DNA from: Flavobacterium cauense R2A-7
GTDB lineage: Bacteria > Bacteroidota > Bacteroidia > Flavobacteriales > Flavobacteriaceae
DNA: 64,000 bases
Assembly (NCBI RefSeq): GCF_000498475.1
Contig: NZ_AVBI01000019.1
Location: 248,001 to 312,000, forward strand
Direction of reading: 5' to 3'
Shown piece by piece: positions 1 through 9,513 of the stretch; within the stretch, counting starts at the first letter, position 1; the number at the start of each line of letters is the position of its first letter. Below the pieces are notes generated by a model. It saw only the letters and a program-made list of their open reading frames with translations. It searched no databases and had not been told where the DNA came from. The translations under genes were made by a program, and so were the position numbers.

Positions 1-1875
1 GAAATCGGCTGACGAAATATAAATATCAGGGTTACCGTCGTTTCCAAAAATATACACGCGGGAATGCTCCAGATAATTGTCTACGATACTGATAGCTTCA
101 ATATTTTCACTCATGCCCGGAACACCTGGAATTAACGAACAGATTCCACGGATAATTAACTGTACTTTTACTCCGGCTCGGCTGGCATCATACAATTTAT
201 CAATCATTTTAAAGTCAGACAAGCTATTCATTTTCAATTTAATAAAAGCTTCTCTTCCGGCCATTGCATTGAGTATTTCCCGGTCGATTAACTTATAAAA
301 TTTAGATCGGGTATAATGTGGGGAAACTAATAAATGTTTGTAGCGATACACACGGTAATTCACGTCGAAAAACTCAAAAATTTTGGAAACATCACGCATA
401 ATCTGAACGTGACTTGTAAATAAAGTTACATCAGTATATACTTTGGCGGTACTTTCGTTAAAATTTCCGGTAGAAATGATTCCGTAGCGTTTAACTTTGC
501 CTTCTTCCATGCGTTCAATAACGCAAATCTTACTGTGAACTTTCAGCCCTTTTACTCCGAAAATCAGTTCGATACCTTCGGTTTGCATCATTTCGGCGTA
601 GGAAATATTACTGGCTTCATCAAAACGGGCCTGCAATTCAATCTGAACCACCACTTTTTTACCGTTTTTGGCAGCATTGATAAGAGAACTGATAATTTGT
701 GAGTTCTTCGCCAGTCGGTACAAAGTAATTTTGATGGAGACTACTTTCGGATCCAAAGCGGCTTCACGAAGAAACTTAATCAAATAGGAAAACGACTGAT
801 AAGGCGCATTTACCAGATAATCTTTATGCTTGATTTTTTCAAGAATACTTCCTTCCAGATTCAATCCTACAACAGGAAGCGGTGTATTTTGTTTGGTTAA
901 CAAATCATACCTTCCTAAGTTTGGAAAATCCATGTAATCTCGTCGGTTATGATAACGTCCGCCGGGAATTAAACTGTCGGTTGCATCAATTCCCATTCGG
1001 GTTAAGAAGAACGCTAAAGTATCTTTTTCTATGGATTGATCGTAAACGAAACGCACGGGTTCCCCTATTCGTCTGTCTTTTACACTGGACGAAATCTTTT
1101 CCATGAAACTTTTGTTTAAATCGGCATCAATATCCAATTCGGCATCACGGGTAATTTTTATCATATGTGCCGAGATACTTTCATAATCGAAAATATTGAA
1201 AATGCTGTCCAGATTATCACGGATAACATCGTCTAAAAGAATGATATACTGTTTGTCGGTATTGGACGGAAGCACCACAAAGCGGTTGATGGTTTTCGGG
1301 ATTTCGATAACGGCATAACGTACTTCCTTTTTCTGAATAATCTTGGAAAGAATCGTGTTTTGCGGTTTTGGTTTCATTACCAATTTCACCGCCAGATACC
1401 CTGAAGTGTCTTTTAGTAACGGGAATTCATCCAAATCATTAAGGATAATAGTCACCAATTCCGGACTTACTTTCTGAATAAAGAAATCGTGAATGAATTT
1501 TTTCTGTTCTTTGTTGATTTCGCGCTCATTAATGATGAAAATATTTTCTTTTTCGAGCATTTTTTCGATGACACTCAGAATACGTAAACTTTCCGATTGT
1601 TGTTCGATTACGATTTCGGTGATATCCTTTAAGAGTTGTTCTGCCGATATTCCGCCTAAAATTTTTTCTCCGGAAATTCCTTCCGAATTTAAACGACGGA
1701 TTGCCGCATAACGAACCCTGAAGAATTCATCTAAATTATTAGAAAAAATCCCTAAAAATCGTAGTCGGTCTAATAATGGAACTGATTCGTCTGCTGCTTC
1801 CTGAAGTACTCTTGCATTAAAAGCGAGCCAGCTTTTTTCTCGGTCAATATATCTGTTTTCCTGCGTAACACTCAT
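1..1875 (-). CDS. ppk1: Polyphosphate kinase 1, N-terminal part (3' end outside window)
   Basis: Ppk1 reversibly polymerises the terminal phosphate of ATP into polyphosphate. The reading frame is open from the ATG at 1875 to the left edge (625 codons), so the C-terminus is missing. The translation starts with MSVTQENRYIDREKSWLAFN, typical of the Ppk1 N domain. It continues through the long head region (RIGEPVRFVYD, ITLYRLAKNS) into the catalytic part with QARFDEASN, GLKVHSKICVIER, STGNFNES and YTDVTLFT. The HSK motif is the first phospholipase D-like His motif, and the His there is the expected phosphorylated residue. The start overlaps the stop of sixA by ATGA, so the two genes are probably translationally coupled. 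The frame is intact over the visible part. Identification is confident from motifs alone. Confidence 0.95.
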   Translation of the reverse strand, partial: MSVTQENRYIDREKSWLAFNARVLQEAADESVPLLDRLRFLGIFSNNLDEFFRVRYAAIRRLNSEGISGEKILGGISAEQLLKDITEIVIEQQSESLRILSVIEKMLEKENIFIINEREINKEQKKFIHDFFIQKVSPELVTIILNDLDEFPLLKDTSGYLAVKLVMKPKPQNTILSKIIQKKEVRYAVIEIPKTINRFVVLPSNTDKQYIILLDDVIRDNLDSIFNIFDYESISAHMIKITRDAELDIDADLNKSFMEKISSSVKDRRIGEPVRFVYDQSIEKDTLAFFLTRMGIDATDSLIPGGRYHNRRDYMDFPNLGRYDLLTKQNTPLPVVGLNLEGSILEKIKHKDYLVNAPYQSFSYLIKFLREAALDPKVVSIKITLYRLAKNSQIISSLINAAKNGKKVVVQIELQARFDEASNISYAEMMQTEGIELIFGVKGLKVHSKICVIERMEEGKVKRYGIISTGNFNESTAKVYTDVTLFTSHVQIMRDVSKIFEFFDVNYRVYRYKHLLVSPHYTRSKFYKLIDREILNAMAGREAFIKLKMNSLSDFKMIDKLYDASRAGVKVQLIIRGICSLIPGVPGMSENIEAISIVDNYLEHSRVYIFGNDGNPDIYISSADF

Positions 1876-2360
1876 GATTTTAGTTGTCTGGGAAAAATGG
1901 TCTTGAGCACTTTTCCCTTTTGTATGTTTTTCCAATCTTCTTCTTCAAACTTTAATGAGACAAATCCCGAAGTAGGAACATTATCTATGTAACAATCTCC
2001 AAATTTATTAACAAAATTTGTTATTGCCTCATTATGTCCGAAAAGAATTAGGTTGTCATACTTATTTTCGCAGTCTTTTATGGTTTTTTCTAAACTTCTT
2101 TCGTCAAAAGTGTATAAATCTTCTTTATATATAATGGTTTCTAACGGTATTGAAAGATTTTGAGCGTAAATCATGGCAGTTTCTTTGGCTCTTTTTGCCG
2201 GACTGCTCCAAACAATGAAAGTTTTGGGTAAATAGCCATCAACTGCATTCGATGTTATGTGTGCATCGCCTATTCCACGCTGAGATAAAGGTCTGTCAAT
2301 ATCTTTTAAAGGAGCATCCCAACTGGATTTAGCATGGCGAATGAGAATTAAGTTTTTCAT
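1872..2360 (-). CDS. sixA: SixA-type phosphohistidine phosphatase
   Basis: A histidine phosphatase (phosphoglycerate-mutase-like fold) of 162 residues. It has the RHA motif at residues 8-10 with His9 as phospho-acceptor, Arg57 in SSPAKRAKE, and the second catalytic His109 in ILFGHNE. SixA proteins dephosphorylate phosphohistidine on signalling or PTS proteins; the substrate here is unknown. A longer frame opens at 2402, but the 14 extra residues look like leader DNA. The ATG at 2360 begins MKNLILIRHAK, where family members start. The gene lies upstream of ppk1 and its TGA overlaps the ppk1 ATG, so both are one transcript. Whether the phosphatase acts on the polyphosphate pathway is only suggested by this coupling. 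Confidence 0.88.
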   Translation of the reverse strand: MKNLILIRHAKSSWDAPLKDIDRPLSQRGIGDAHITSNAVDGYLPKTFIVWSSPAKRAKETAMIYAQNLSIPLETIIYKEDLYTFDERSLEKTIKDCENKYDNLILFGHNEAITNFVNKFGDCYIDNVPTSGFVSLKFEEEDWKNIQKGKVLKTIFPRQLKS

Positions 2361-2799
2361 AATCCTGAATTTATACTCATAAAGTAAGTCAAAAAAAACC
2401 AAAAAAACCAGAGAACATTTGTCAAATAAATGTTAATTCACGGATAAAACGCCCACTTTCATCGAAAATGCAACTAATTGTTACTGAACCAATAAGTAAT
2501 TTAAATAATTTAGACTTAACAAATTATCGAAATACATTTTGAATTGAATTTATCAGGTCGTTTTAAGTCTTAATACCACACCAAGATTTATAATAACCTT
2601 TCAATCAGCTTGTATATTGTTCTGCTATAACTAACCGGAACAATCTCACTTTATTTTCCAACAGATTTTAATTGCCGTGTCAATTTTAGGGCCGAAGTCA
2701 TTTGCATACTTTTTTGTATCGCAAACGGATTTCTGACCTCTAAAATTTGTGTTTTTCATTACTGTTTTATTAAAGTTTCAATTAATAAAGTAATTGTCC
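2361..2799. other. 439-bp intergenic region between divergent sixA and adhesin genes
   Basis: No gene is visible. The stretch is AT-rich and must hold both promoters. Near the adhesin start, a TTG at 2714-2716 is followed 24 bp later by TAAAATTTG at 2741-2749, close to the Bacteroidota -33/-7 form but with one extra base. AGACTTAA near 2511 and its complement TTAAGTCT near 2564 form an inverted repeat about 50 bp apart, of unknown meaning. Confidence 0.4.
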
Positions 2800-5700
2800 A
2801 TGAAACCAAAAATTACCTTACTGTTGTTATTTATCCTGTTAGGAATTAACAATGTCTTTTCGCAATTTACTCCTCAAAAACCAGACTTACGTTTGTGTGG
2901 TACTGCACCTAATTATTATGAGGACTATTTTAACTGTACGTCTAACAATTATACTTTGGATCAGGTTTTCCTTAGTCTTACCAATGTTAATGGGGTTCCG
3001 TTATCAAATACAACCTGTACCCCGGGAGTGTCACAACAAATGTATGTGATGCTGAATTATACTTCTAATTCAAACAGCAATATTACTCAAACCAGAATTT
3101 TTGCTGACTTATCAATTGACGGAGTTATAATTCCAATTAATGCCTATCTTGGAAGTGTTGCGCCGGGTGCCGGACAACGTCAAATTTATGGCCCATTTAC
3201 GTGGACTTGCGGACAAGAATTATCCTTGTGCAGAATTTTAGCGGTGTGGCAAACCAGTGGAAACGCAAATGACCCCGAGTTAAGTTCTTACAATTGTAAC
3301 ACTTACAGTAAGTCTCAATGTGAGTTTGGAAGCTGTATGATTGTTGCCGCTCCTTTAGCAGTAGAATATACTTATACTGTTTGTACTTCTGGAAACCTAT
3401 CAACGGTGACTTTTAACAATCAAACTTCTGGAGGTATTACGCCTTATTCTTATTTATGGAATTTTGGGGATGGAACAACTTCTACTCAACAAAATCCTGT
3501 TCACAACTATGCCTATCCCGGAGGACCTTATACAGCTACTTTAACTGTAACGGATTCAAATTTACCAAATCATTTGGTAAGTACTTATTCACAAGTGATT
3601 AATTTACCTAATCCAATTTCAATCTCTGGAATTGTAAGTGGTGCAAATTGTTCAAACCAAAGCAATGGTTCCATTGATGTTTCGGTAAATGGAGGAACAG
3701 CACCTTACACTTACTCATGGAATACTGGAGCAGTTACACAGGATATTTCCGGTCTTGCTCCTGGAACGTATACAATTACCGTAACCGATGCCTTTGGTTG
3801 TACAAAAGCACAAAGTTTTACAATTGGCATTGGGGATACTTCCAATCCTGTTGTAACTGCACCTAACGATTTATCGATTGAGGGTTGCGGAACAGCGTCA
3901 ATTGCATCACAAGGTTTACTGCCGTATTCAACAACTTTGGCAAGTATTACATTAGCACAATTTACAGCGGCCGGCGGAAGTTATACCGATGCATCTGCAA
4001 TAACATCTGTAACTTATCAGGATGTTGCTTCAGGAACTTGCCCTACTATTGTTACCAGAACTTTCAGATTAACAGATGCTTGCGGTAATATTGGTTCAGA
4101 TCAGCAAGTTATAACCATAGACGATACAACATTACCTGTTATTGCAGCATTACCGGCTCCGTCAACCATAAATTGTCCGGCAGTACCGCAATTTGTTCAG
4201 GCAACCGCAACGGATAATTGTTCTGTAGCTTCATTAACATTTAATGATGTAAGAACTCCAGGGAATTGCGCTGGTTCCTATTCTATTACAAGAACATGGA
4301 CTGCAACAGATGCCTGTGGAAATTCATCAACAAAATCACAAACCATCAATGTTCAGGATGTTTCAGCTCCTGTAATTGCTGCATTACCGGCTCCATCAAC
4401 GATTAATTGTCCGGCTGTACCGCAATTTGCACAAGCAACGGCAACAGACAATTGTGGATCGGCATTTACATTAACGTTTAACGATGTAACTACACCGGGC
4501 GGTTGTGCAGGATCGTATTCTGTTACAAGAACATGGACTGCTTTAGACGCTTGTGGAAATTCATCTACAGCATCGCAAACCATAAACTTTCAGGATGTTA
4601 CCGCACCTGTAATTGCTGCATTACCGGCTCCATCAACGATTAATTGTCCGGCTGTACCGCAATTTGCTCAGGCAACAGCAACTGATGCTTGTGGTTCCAG
4701 TGTAGCACTAACCTATATTGATAAAAATGTGCCGGGACAATGTGCCGGAAGTTATACCTTAATCCGCGTTTGGGTTGCCACAGATGGATGTGGAAATTCA
4801 TCTACCGCTTCTCAAATTATAAATGTTCAGGATGTTACTGCTCCTGTAATTGCTGCGTTACCAGCTCCATCAACGATTAATTGTCCGGCTGTACCGCAAT
4901 TTGCGCAAGCTACTGCAACAGATAATTGTGGTTCCGCTTTTACGTTAACTTATAATGATGTGAGAACTCCCGGAAATTGTGCAGGATCCTATTCCGTAAC
5001 AAGAACATGGACTGCTTTAGATGCTTGTGGAAATTCATCTACCGCTTCTCAAACTATCAATGTTCAGGATATTTCAGCTCCCGTGATTGCTGCATTACCG
5101 GCTCCATCAACCATTAACTGTCCGGCTGTCCCTCAATTTGCTCAAGCAACAGCTTCAGACAATTGTGGTTCTTCATTTACACTTACTTTTAATGATGTGA
5201 GAACACCTGGAAATTGTGCCGGATCCTATTCTGTAACAAGAATATGGACTGCAACAGATGCTTGTGGAAATTCATCAACCGCTTCTCAAACTATCAATGT
5301 TCAGGATATTACTGCTCCTGTAATTGCAGCCTTACCTGCGCCATCAACCATTAACTGTCCGGCAGTACCTCAATTCGCTCAAGCTACGGCTTCAGACAAT
5401 TGTGGTTCCGCATTTACTTTGACTTTTAATGATGTGAGAACTCAAGGAAGCTGTTCAGGATCTTATTCTATAACCAGAACATGGACCGCTACAGATGCTT
5501 GTGGAAATTCATCTACTGCTTCGCAAACCATCAATGTTCAGGACATTGCCGCTCCGGTTCCTCCGCAAGCACCTGCTAATATTACGGTGTCATGTAGTGG
5601 TGATATTCCGCAAATGATATCTTTAACGGCTAACGATGCTTGTAATGGTCCAATAACTGTATCAGGAACAGATGCTTTAACAAGCGGAAGCTGCTCCGGA

Positions 5701-8544
5701 AGTTTTACAGTGACAAGAACTTGGGTGTTTACAGATTCTTGTGGCAATTCTTCTTCCGTTAGTCAGACTATTAATGTAAATGATTCTTCCAGTCCGGTAT
5801 TACCTACTCCTCCGGCGAATATTACAGTATCCTGTATCGATTTGGTACCACCAATGATTTCATTAACTGCCACCGATACTTGTGCCGGACAAATTACCGT
5901 TCCGGGAGTTGACACTATTGCTCCTGGAAATTGTCCAAATTCATTCGTAATTACTCGTAGATGGACTTTTGCAGATCCTTGTGGAAATTCTGCATCTGTA
6001 TCGCAAACAATCAATGTTAACGATAACATTGCTCCTGTTGTACCGGAAGCTCCTGCTGATGTAACTGTTTCTTGTGGTTCATTAATCCCAGAAATGGTTT
6101 CCTTAACTGCAAACGACGCTTGTTATGGACCGATAACTGTTGCCGGAGTTGATTCTGTAACTCCTGGAAACTGTGCTAATTCTTACGTAGTAACTCGTAC
6201 TTGGACATTTGTGGATGCTTGTGGAAACACTTCTTCCGTATCACAAACAATCAATGTTAACGATAATATTGCACCTGTTGTACCGGAAGCTCCTGCTGAT
6301 GTAACCGTTTCTTGTGGATCCTTAATCCCAGAAATGGTTTCCTTAACTGCAAACGATGCTTGTTATGGACCGATAACTGTTGCCGGAGTTGATTCTGTAA
6401 CTCCTGGAAACTGTGCTAATTCTTACGTAGTAACTCGTACTTGGACATTTGTGGATGCTTGTGGAAACACTTCTTCCGTATCACAAAGAATCAATGTTAA
6501 CGATAACATTGCACCTGTTGTTCCGGAAGCTCCGGCTGATGTGACTGTTTCTTGTGGATCCTTAATCCCAGAAATGGTTTCCTTAACTGCAAACGACGCT
6601 TGTTACGGACCAATAACTGTTGCCGGGGTTGATTCTTTAACGCCAGGAAACTGTGCTAATTCATACGTAGTAACTCGTACTTGGACATTTGTGGATGGTT
6701 GTGGAAACACTTCTTCCGTGTCACAAACAATCAATGTTAACGATAATATCGCACCTGTTGTACCGGAAGCTCCTGCTGATGTAACTGTTTCTTGTGGTTC
6801 ATTAATTCCTGAAATGATTTCCTTAACTGCTAATGATGCTTGTTATGGACCGATAACTGTTGCCGGGGTTGATTCTGTAACGCCAGGAAACTGTGCTAAT
6901 TCATACGTAGTAACTCGTACTTGGACATTTGTGGATGCTTGTGGAAACACTTCTTCCGTATCACAAACAATCAATGTTAACGATAATATTGCACCTGTTG
7001 TACCGGAAGCTCCTGCTGATGTAACCGTTTCTTGTGGATCCTTAATCCCAGAAATGGTTTCCTTAACAGCAAACGATGCTTGTTATGGACCAATAACTGT
7101 TGCAGGAGTTGATTCTGTAACTCCTGGAAACTGTGCTAATTCATACGTAGTAACTCGTACTTGGACATTTGTGGATGCTTGTGGAAACACTTCTTCCGTA
7201 TCACAAACCATTAATGTTAACGATAACATTGCTCCTATCGCTCCGGAAGCGCCGGCTGATGTAACTGTTGCTTGTAGTGGTGAAATCCCTGAAATGGTTT
7301 CGTTAACTGCAACCGATAACTGTACAGGTCAAATAACTGTAATGGGCTCTGATGAAATCTCTTTAGGGGAATGTAGAAATTCTTATTCTATAGTAAGAAC
7401 CTGGACTTTTGTCGATGCATGTGGAAATACATCATCAGTGAGTCAGAATATCATCGTATCCGATCAGACAGCACCTGTCTTGCCTGAAGCTCCTGCTAAT
7501 TTGAATATTTCATGTGCTTCGGAATTGCCTAGACCATTATCGCTTACTGCTGTTGACAACTGCTCCGGAAATATTGTGGCTGAAGCTGTCGACTCAGTTG
7601 TAGAAGGTAATTGTCCGAATTCATTTGTGGTAACAAGAACATGGACTTTCATAGACGAATGTGGAAACAGCTCTTCTCTATCTCAAGTGATTACCGTTTC
7701 TGATCAAACGCCTCCAACGCTCGACAGTAATTTAACACCGGAAATAACATCAGCATGTATTGATATTCCGGCTGCACCAGAGTTAAGTTTCTCTGACAAT
7801 TGTGGCGGCAGTGTAACCGTTGTTTACGAAGAACATGTTGATCAGGACAGTGTAACGGAACAAACTTATGATTTGATAAGAACATGGACCGCAACAGATG
7901 CTTGTGGTAACGTTACTGTAGTTTCACAAATAATTCACGTAACTATTCAGGATTATTTTGATGCCGACAATCCGGAATTGTGTAATAATGATTCTGCTTA
8001 TGCAAATTATAATTTAATGTCTTTGCTTCCGGAAGGAACAGAACCGGGCGGACAATGGGTTGGTGTAAATGTACCGGATAATTTATTCAATCATGAGAAT
8101 AATACTTTGGATGTTACACAATTAGCTGCAGGATATTATACAATTCAATATATTCTGACTACGGAACAAACTGCATGTCCAAGAACCTTGGAGTTCTATA
8201 TTCATGTTGTTGACGATTGCGGAGTTTTGGCAGCCTGTACAATTACTGTATACAATGCGGTTTCTCCAAATAATGATGGTTTAAATGATGTATTTGTGAT
8301 TGAAGGCCTTGAATGTTATCCTGAAAACAATGTACAGATTTATAACCGTTGGGGAATATTGGTATTCGATAAAAACGGATACAATAACACGACCGTTTTC
8401 TTTGATGGAAAATCAGACGGAAGATCTACTTTTAACCGCGGTGAAGAGTTACCTGATGGAACTTATTTTTACATCATGAAATACAAAGATAATGAGACTG
8501 GAGCTTGGCATGACAAGTCAGGGTACTTGTATTTAAACAGATAA
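2800..8544 (+). CDS. Giant secreted HYR-like repeat adhesin with type B T9SS C-terminal domain
   Basis: A 1914-residue cell-surface or secreted protein. I chose the ATG at 2800 over a TTG at 2794 because it begins a clean signal peptide (MKPKITLLLLFILLGINNVFS, then Gln). Next come an N-terminal region, a PKD domain (about 190-270, with WNFGDGTTS), a SprB-type repeat (about 276-344, GSIDVSVNGGTAPYTYSW), one diverged module, six 78-79-residue HYR-like modules (from about 445) and ten 80-residue modules (about 918-1717), each with around four Cys. The last ~100 residues (SPNNDGLNDVFVIEG, NRWGILVFD, LPDGTYFYI) match the gliding-motility-associated type B CTD that targets cargo to the type IX secretion system. 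SprF-like and PorE-like genes follow, as usual for type B cargo. Adhesion is inferred from architecture; the ligand is unknown. Confidence 0.9.
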   Translation: MKPKITLLLLFILLGINNVFSQFTPQKPDLRLCGTAPNYYEDYFNCTSNNYTLDQVFLSLTNVNGVPLSNTTCTPGVSQQMYVMLNYTSNSNSNITQTRIFADLSIDGVIIPINAYLGSVAPGAGQRQIYGPFTWTCGQELSLCRILAVWQTSGNANDPELSSYNCNTYSKSQCEFGSCMIVAAPLAVEYTYTVCTSGNLSTVTFNNQTSGGITPYSYLWNFGDGTTSTQQNPVHNYAYPGGPYTATLTVTDSNLPNHLVSTYSQVINLPNPISISGIVSGANCSNQSNGSIDVSVNGGTAPYTYSWNTGAVTQDISGLAPGTYTITVTDAFGCTKAQSFTIGIGDTSNPVVTAPNDLSIEGCGTASIASQGLLPYSTTLASITLAQFTAAGGSYTDASAITSVTYQDVASGTCPTIVTRTFRLTDACGNIGSDQQVITIDDTTLPVIAALPAPSTINCPAVPQFVQATATDNCSVASLTFNDVRTPGNCAGSYSITRTWTATDACGNSSTKSQTINVQDVSAPVIAALPAPSTINCPAVPQFAQATATDNCGSAFTLTFNDVTTPGGCAGSYSVTRTWTALDACGNSSTASQTINFQDVTAPVIAALPAPSTINCPAVPQFAQATATDACGSSVALTYIDKNVPGQCAGSYTLIRVWVATDGCGNSSTASQIINVQDVTAPVIAALPAPSTINCPAVPQFAQATATDNCGSAFTLTYNDVRTPGNCAGSYSVTRTWTALDACGNSSTASQTINVQDISAPVIAALPAPSTINCPAVPQFAQATASDNCGSSFTLTFNDVRTPGNCAGSYSVTRIWTATDACGNSSTASQTINVQDITAPVIAALPAPSTINCPAVPQFAQATASDNCGSAFTLTFNDVRTQGSCSGSYSITRTWTATDACGNSSTASQTINVQDIAAPVPPQAPANITVSCSGDIPQMISLTANDACNGPITVSGTDALTSGSCSGSFTVTRTWVFTDSCGNSSSVSQTINVNDSSSPVLPTPPANITVSCIDLVPPMISLTATDTCAGQITVPGVDTIAPGNCPNSFVITRRWTFADPCGNSASVSQTINVNDNIAPVVPEAPADVTVSCGSLIPEMVSLTANDACYGPITVAGVDSVTPGNCANSYVVTRTWTFVDACGNTSSVSQTINVNDNIAPVVPEAPADVTVSCGSLIPEMVSLTANDACYGPITVAGVDSVTPGNCANSYVVTRTWTFVDACGNTSSVSQRINVNDNIAPVVPEAPADVTVSCGSLIPEMVSLTANDACYGPITVAGVDSLTPGNCANSYVVTRTWTFVDGCGNTSSVSQTINVNDNIAPVVPEAPADVTVSCGSLIPEMISLTANDACYGPITVAGVDSVTPGNCANSYVVTRTWTFVDACGNTSSVSQTINVNDNIAPVVPEAPADVTVSCGSLIPEMVSLTANDACYGPITVAGVDSVTPGNCANSYVVTRTWTFVDACGNTSSVSQTINVNDNIAPIAPEAPADVTVACSGEIPEMVSLTATDNCTGQITVMGSDEISLGECRNSYSIVRTWTFVDACGNTSSVSQNIIVSDQTAPVLPEAPANLNISCASELPRPLSLTAVDNCSGNIVAEAVDSVVEGNCPNSFVVTRTWTFIDECGNSSSLSQVITVSDQTPPTLDSNLTPEITSACIDIPAAPELSFSDNCGGSVTVVYEEHVDQDSVTEQTYDLIRTWTATDACGNVTVVSQIIHVTIQDYFDADNPELCNNDSAYANYNLMSLLPEGTEPGGQWVGVNVPDNLFNHENNTLDVTQLAAGYYTIQYILTTEQTACPRTLEFYIHVVDDCGVLAACTITVYNAVSPNNDGLNDVFVIEGLECYPENNVQIYNRWGILVFDKNGYNNTTVFFDGKSDGRSTFNRGEELPDGTYFYIMKYKDNETGAWHDKSGYLYLNR
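4132..5550 (+). repeat. Six tandem HYR-like modules, type A (234-237 bp each)
   Basis: Six consecutive coding repeats start near 4132, 4366, 4603, 4840, 5077 and 5314. The first is 234 bp and the rest are 237 bp. Each begins with an APVIAALPAPSTINCPAVPQ-type segment and ends TDACGNSSTASQTINVQD. Copies differ at many third positions, so they are older than the type B block downstream. The Cys pattern is kept, which suggests disulfide-stabilised beta-sandwich modules outside the cell. Confidence 0.9.
5551..7950 (+). repeat. Ten tandem HYR-like modules, type B, exact 240-bp period
   Basis: Modules start at 5551, 5791, 6031, 6271, 6511, 6751, 6991, 7231, 7471 and 7711 with a fixed 240-bp step. 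The five copies from 6031 to 7230 are almost identical at the DNA level, including synonymous sites. The outer copies, and especially the last, are diverged. Each encodes PEAPADVTVSCGSLIPEM-like starts and VTRTWTFVDACGNTSSVSQ-like ends. The pattern indicates recent amplification in the middle of the array. Confidence 0.92.
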
Positions 8545-8593
8545 TTCTCATAATACTATTAATTATTTACCAATTTAATTTAAATTAGTGAAC

Positions 8594-9502
8594 ATGAAAA
8601 CAAAATTAATAACACTCGTTTTAGGATTAATAGGTATGATGGGTTATTCGCAACAAGACTCACAGTATACACAGTATATGTATAATACCATTAATATAAA
8701 TCCGGCTTATGCCGGCTCAAGAGAAGTTCTGAGTATCTTCGGATTACACAGAAGCCAATGGATAGGATTGGACGGAGCACCTACAACAAATGCGTTTTCA
8801 ATAAACTCCCCTATTGGAGACTCAAGTTTTGGTATCGGACTTTCTTTCGTAAACGATCGAATCGGTCCTGCCAATGAAAGTGCAATTTCGGCAGATTTAT
8901 CCTATGCGATTCCTATGTCGGAAAATTATAAACTTGCTTTCGGTTTAAAAGGAACAGCAAATCTTTTTAATCTTGATGTCAATAAACTAAAAATTCAGGA
9001 TCAGAATGACCCACAGTTTCAAAATCTAAGCAATGATTTCAGTCCGAATGTAGGCGCAGGAATTTACCTTTATTCTGATAAATTTTATGCTGGTTTATCT
9101 GTTCCTAACTTTTTTGAAACCAACCATTACAAAGACAATTCGGTTTCAATTACACAGGAAAAACTGCATTATTATTTTATCACAGGTTATGTTTTTGATG
9201 TCGGAGAGAATTTAAAAATAAAACCTTCGATACTTGCAAAAGCTGTTGAAGGTGCGCCCTTACAAGCTGATGGTTCTCTGAACTTTTTAATTTACGACAA
9301 ACTAACTCTTGGAGCTGCCTACAGATGGGACGCCGCCTGGAGTGCGCTGGCAGGATTTCAAATATCAAATTCAATCTTCATCGGATATGGATATGATAGA
9401 GAAACTACTCGATTACAGAATTATAATTCCGGTTCTCACGAGATTTTCCTGAGATTTGAATTGTTCAGTAATTCTAAAATGTTAACTCCTCGTTTCTTCT
9501 AA
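8594..9502 (+). CDS. PorP/SprF family type IX secretion outer-membrane protein
   Basis: A 302-residue outer-membrane beta-barrel of the PorP/SprF family. The opening MKTKLITLVLGLIGMMGYS is a signal peptide followed by Gln, then QYTQYMYNTININPAYAGSR, the family hallmark near the mature N-terminus. The C-terminus ends in an aromatic residue (FLRFELFSNSKMLTPRFF), as outer-membrane barrels do. The ATG at 8594 is preferred to the GTG at 8588 because it starts the signal peptide directly. SprF-like proteins pair with type B CTD cargo and are needed for its secretion or surface attachment. Its place 49 bp after a type B CTD adhesin and 11 bp before a PorE-like gene implies it is the dedicated partner of that adhesin. 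It is a paralogue of the SprF family, not necessarily SprF itself. Confidence 0.92.
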   Translation: MKTKLITLVLGLIGMMGYSQQDSQYTQYMYNTININPAYAGSREVLSIFGLHRSQWIGLDGAPTTNAFSINSPIGDSSFGIGLSFVNDRIGPANESAISADLSYAIPMSENYKLAFGLKGTANLFNLDVNKLKIQDQNDPQFQNLSNDFSPNVGAGIYLYSDKFYAGLSVPNFFETNHYKDNSVSITQEKLHYYFITGYVFDVGENLKIKPSILAKAVEGAPLQADGSLNFLIYDKLTLGAAYRWDAAWSALAGFQISNSIFIGYGYDRETTRLQNYNSGSHEIFLRFELFSNSKMLTPRFF

Positions 9503-9513
9503 ATTGAAATGTT

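Noticed and set aside
4132..7950. A CRISPR-like regular repeat array or minus-strand ORFs inside the adhesin gene
   Set aside because: The repeats are protein modules of 237 or 240 bp with no spacers, in one intact plus-strand frame; minus-strand ORFs are shadows.
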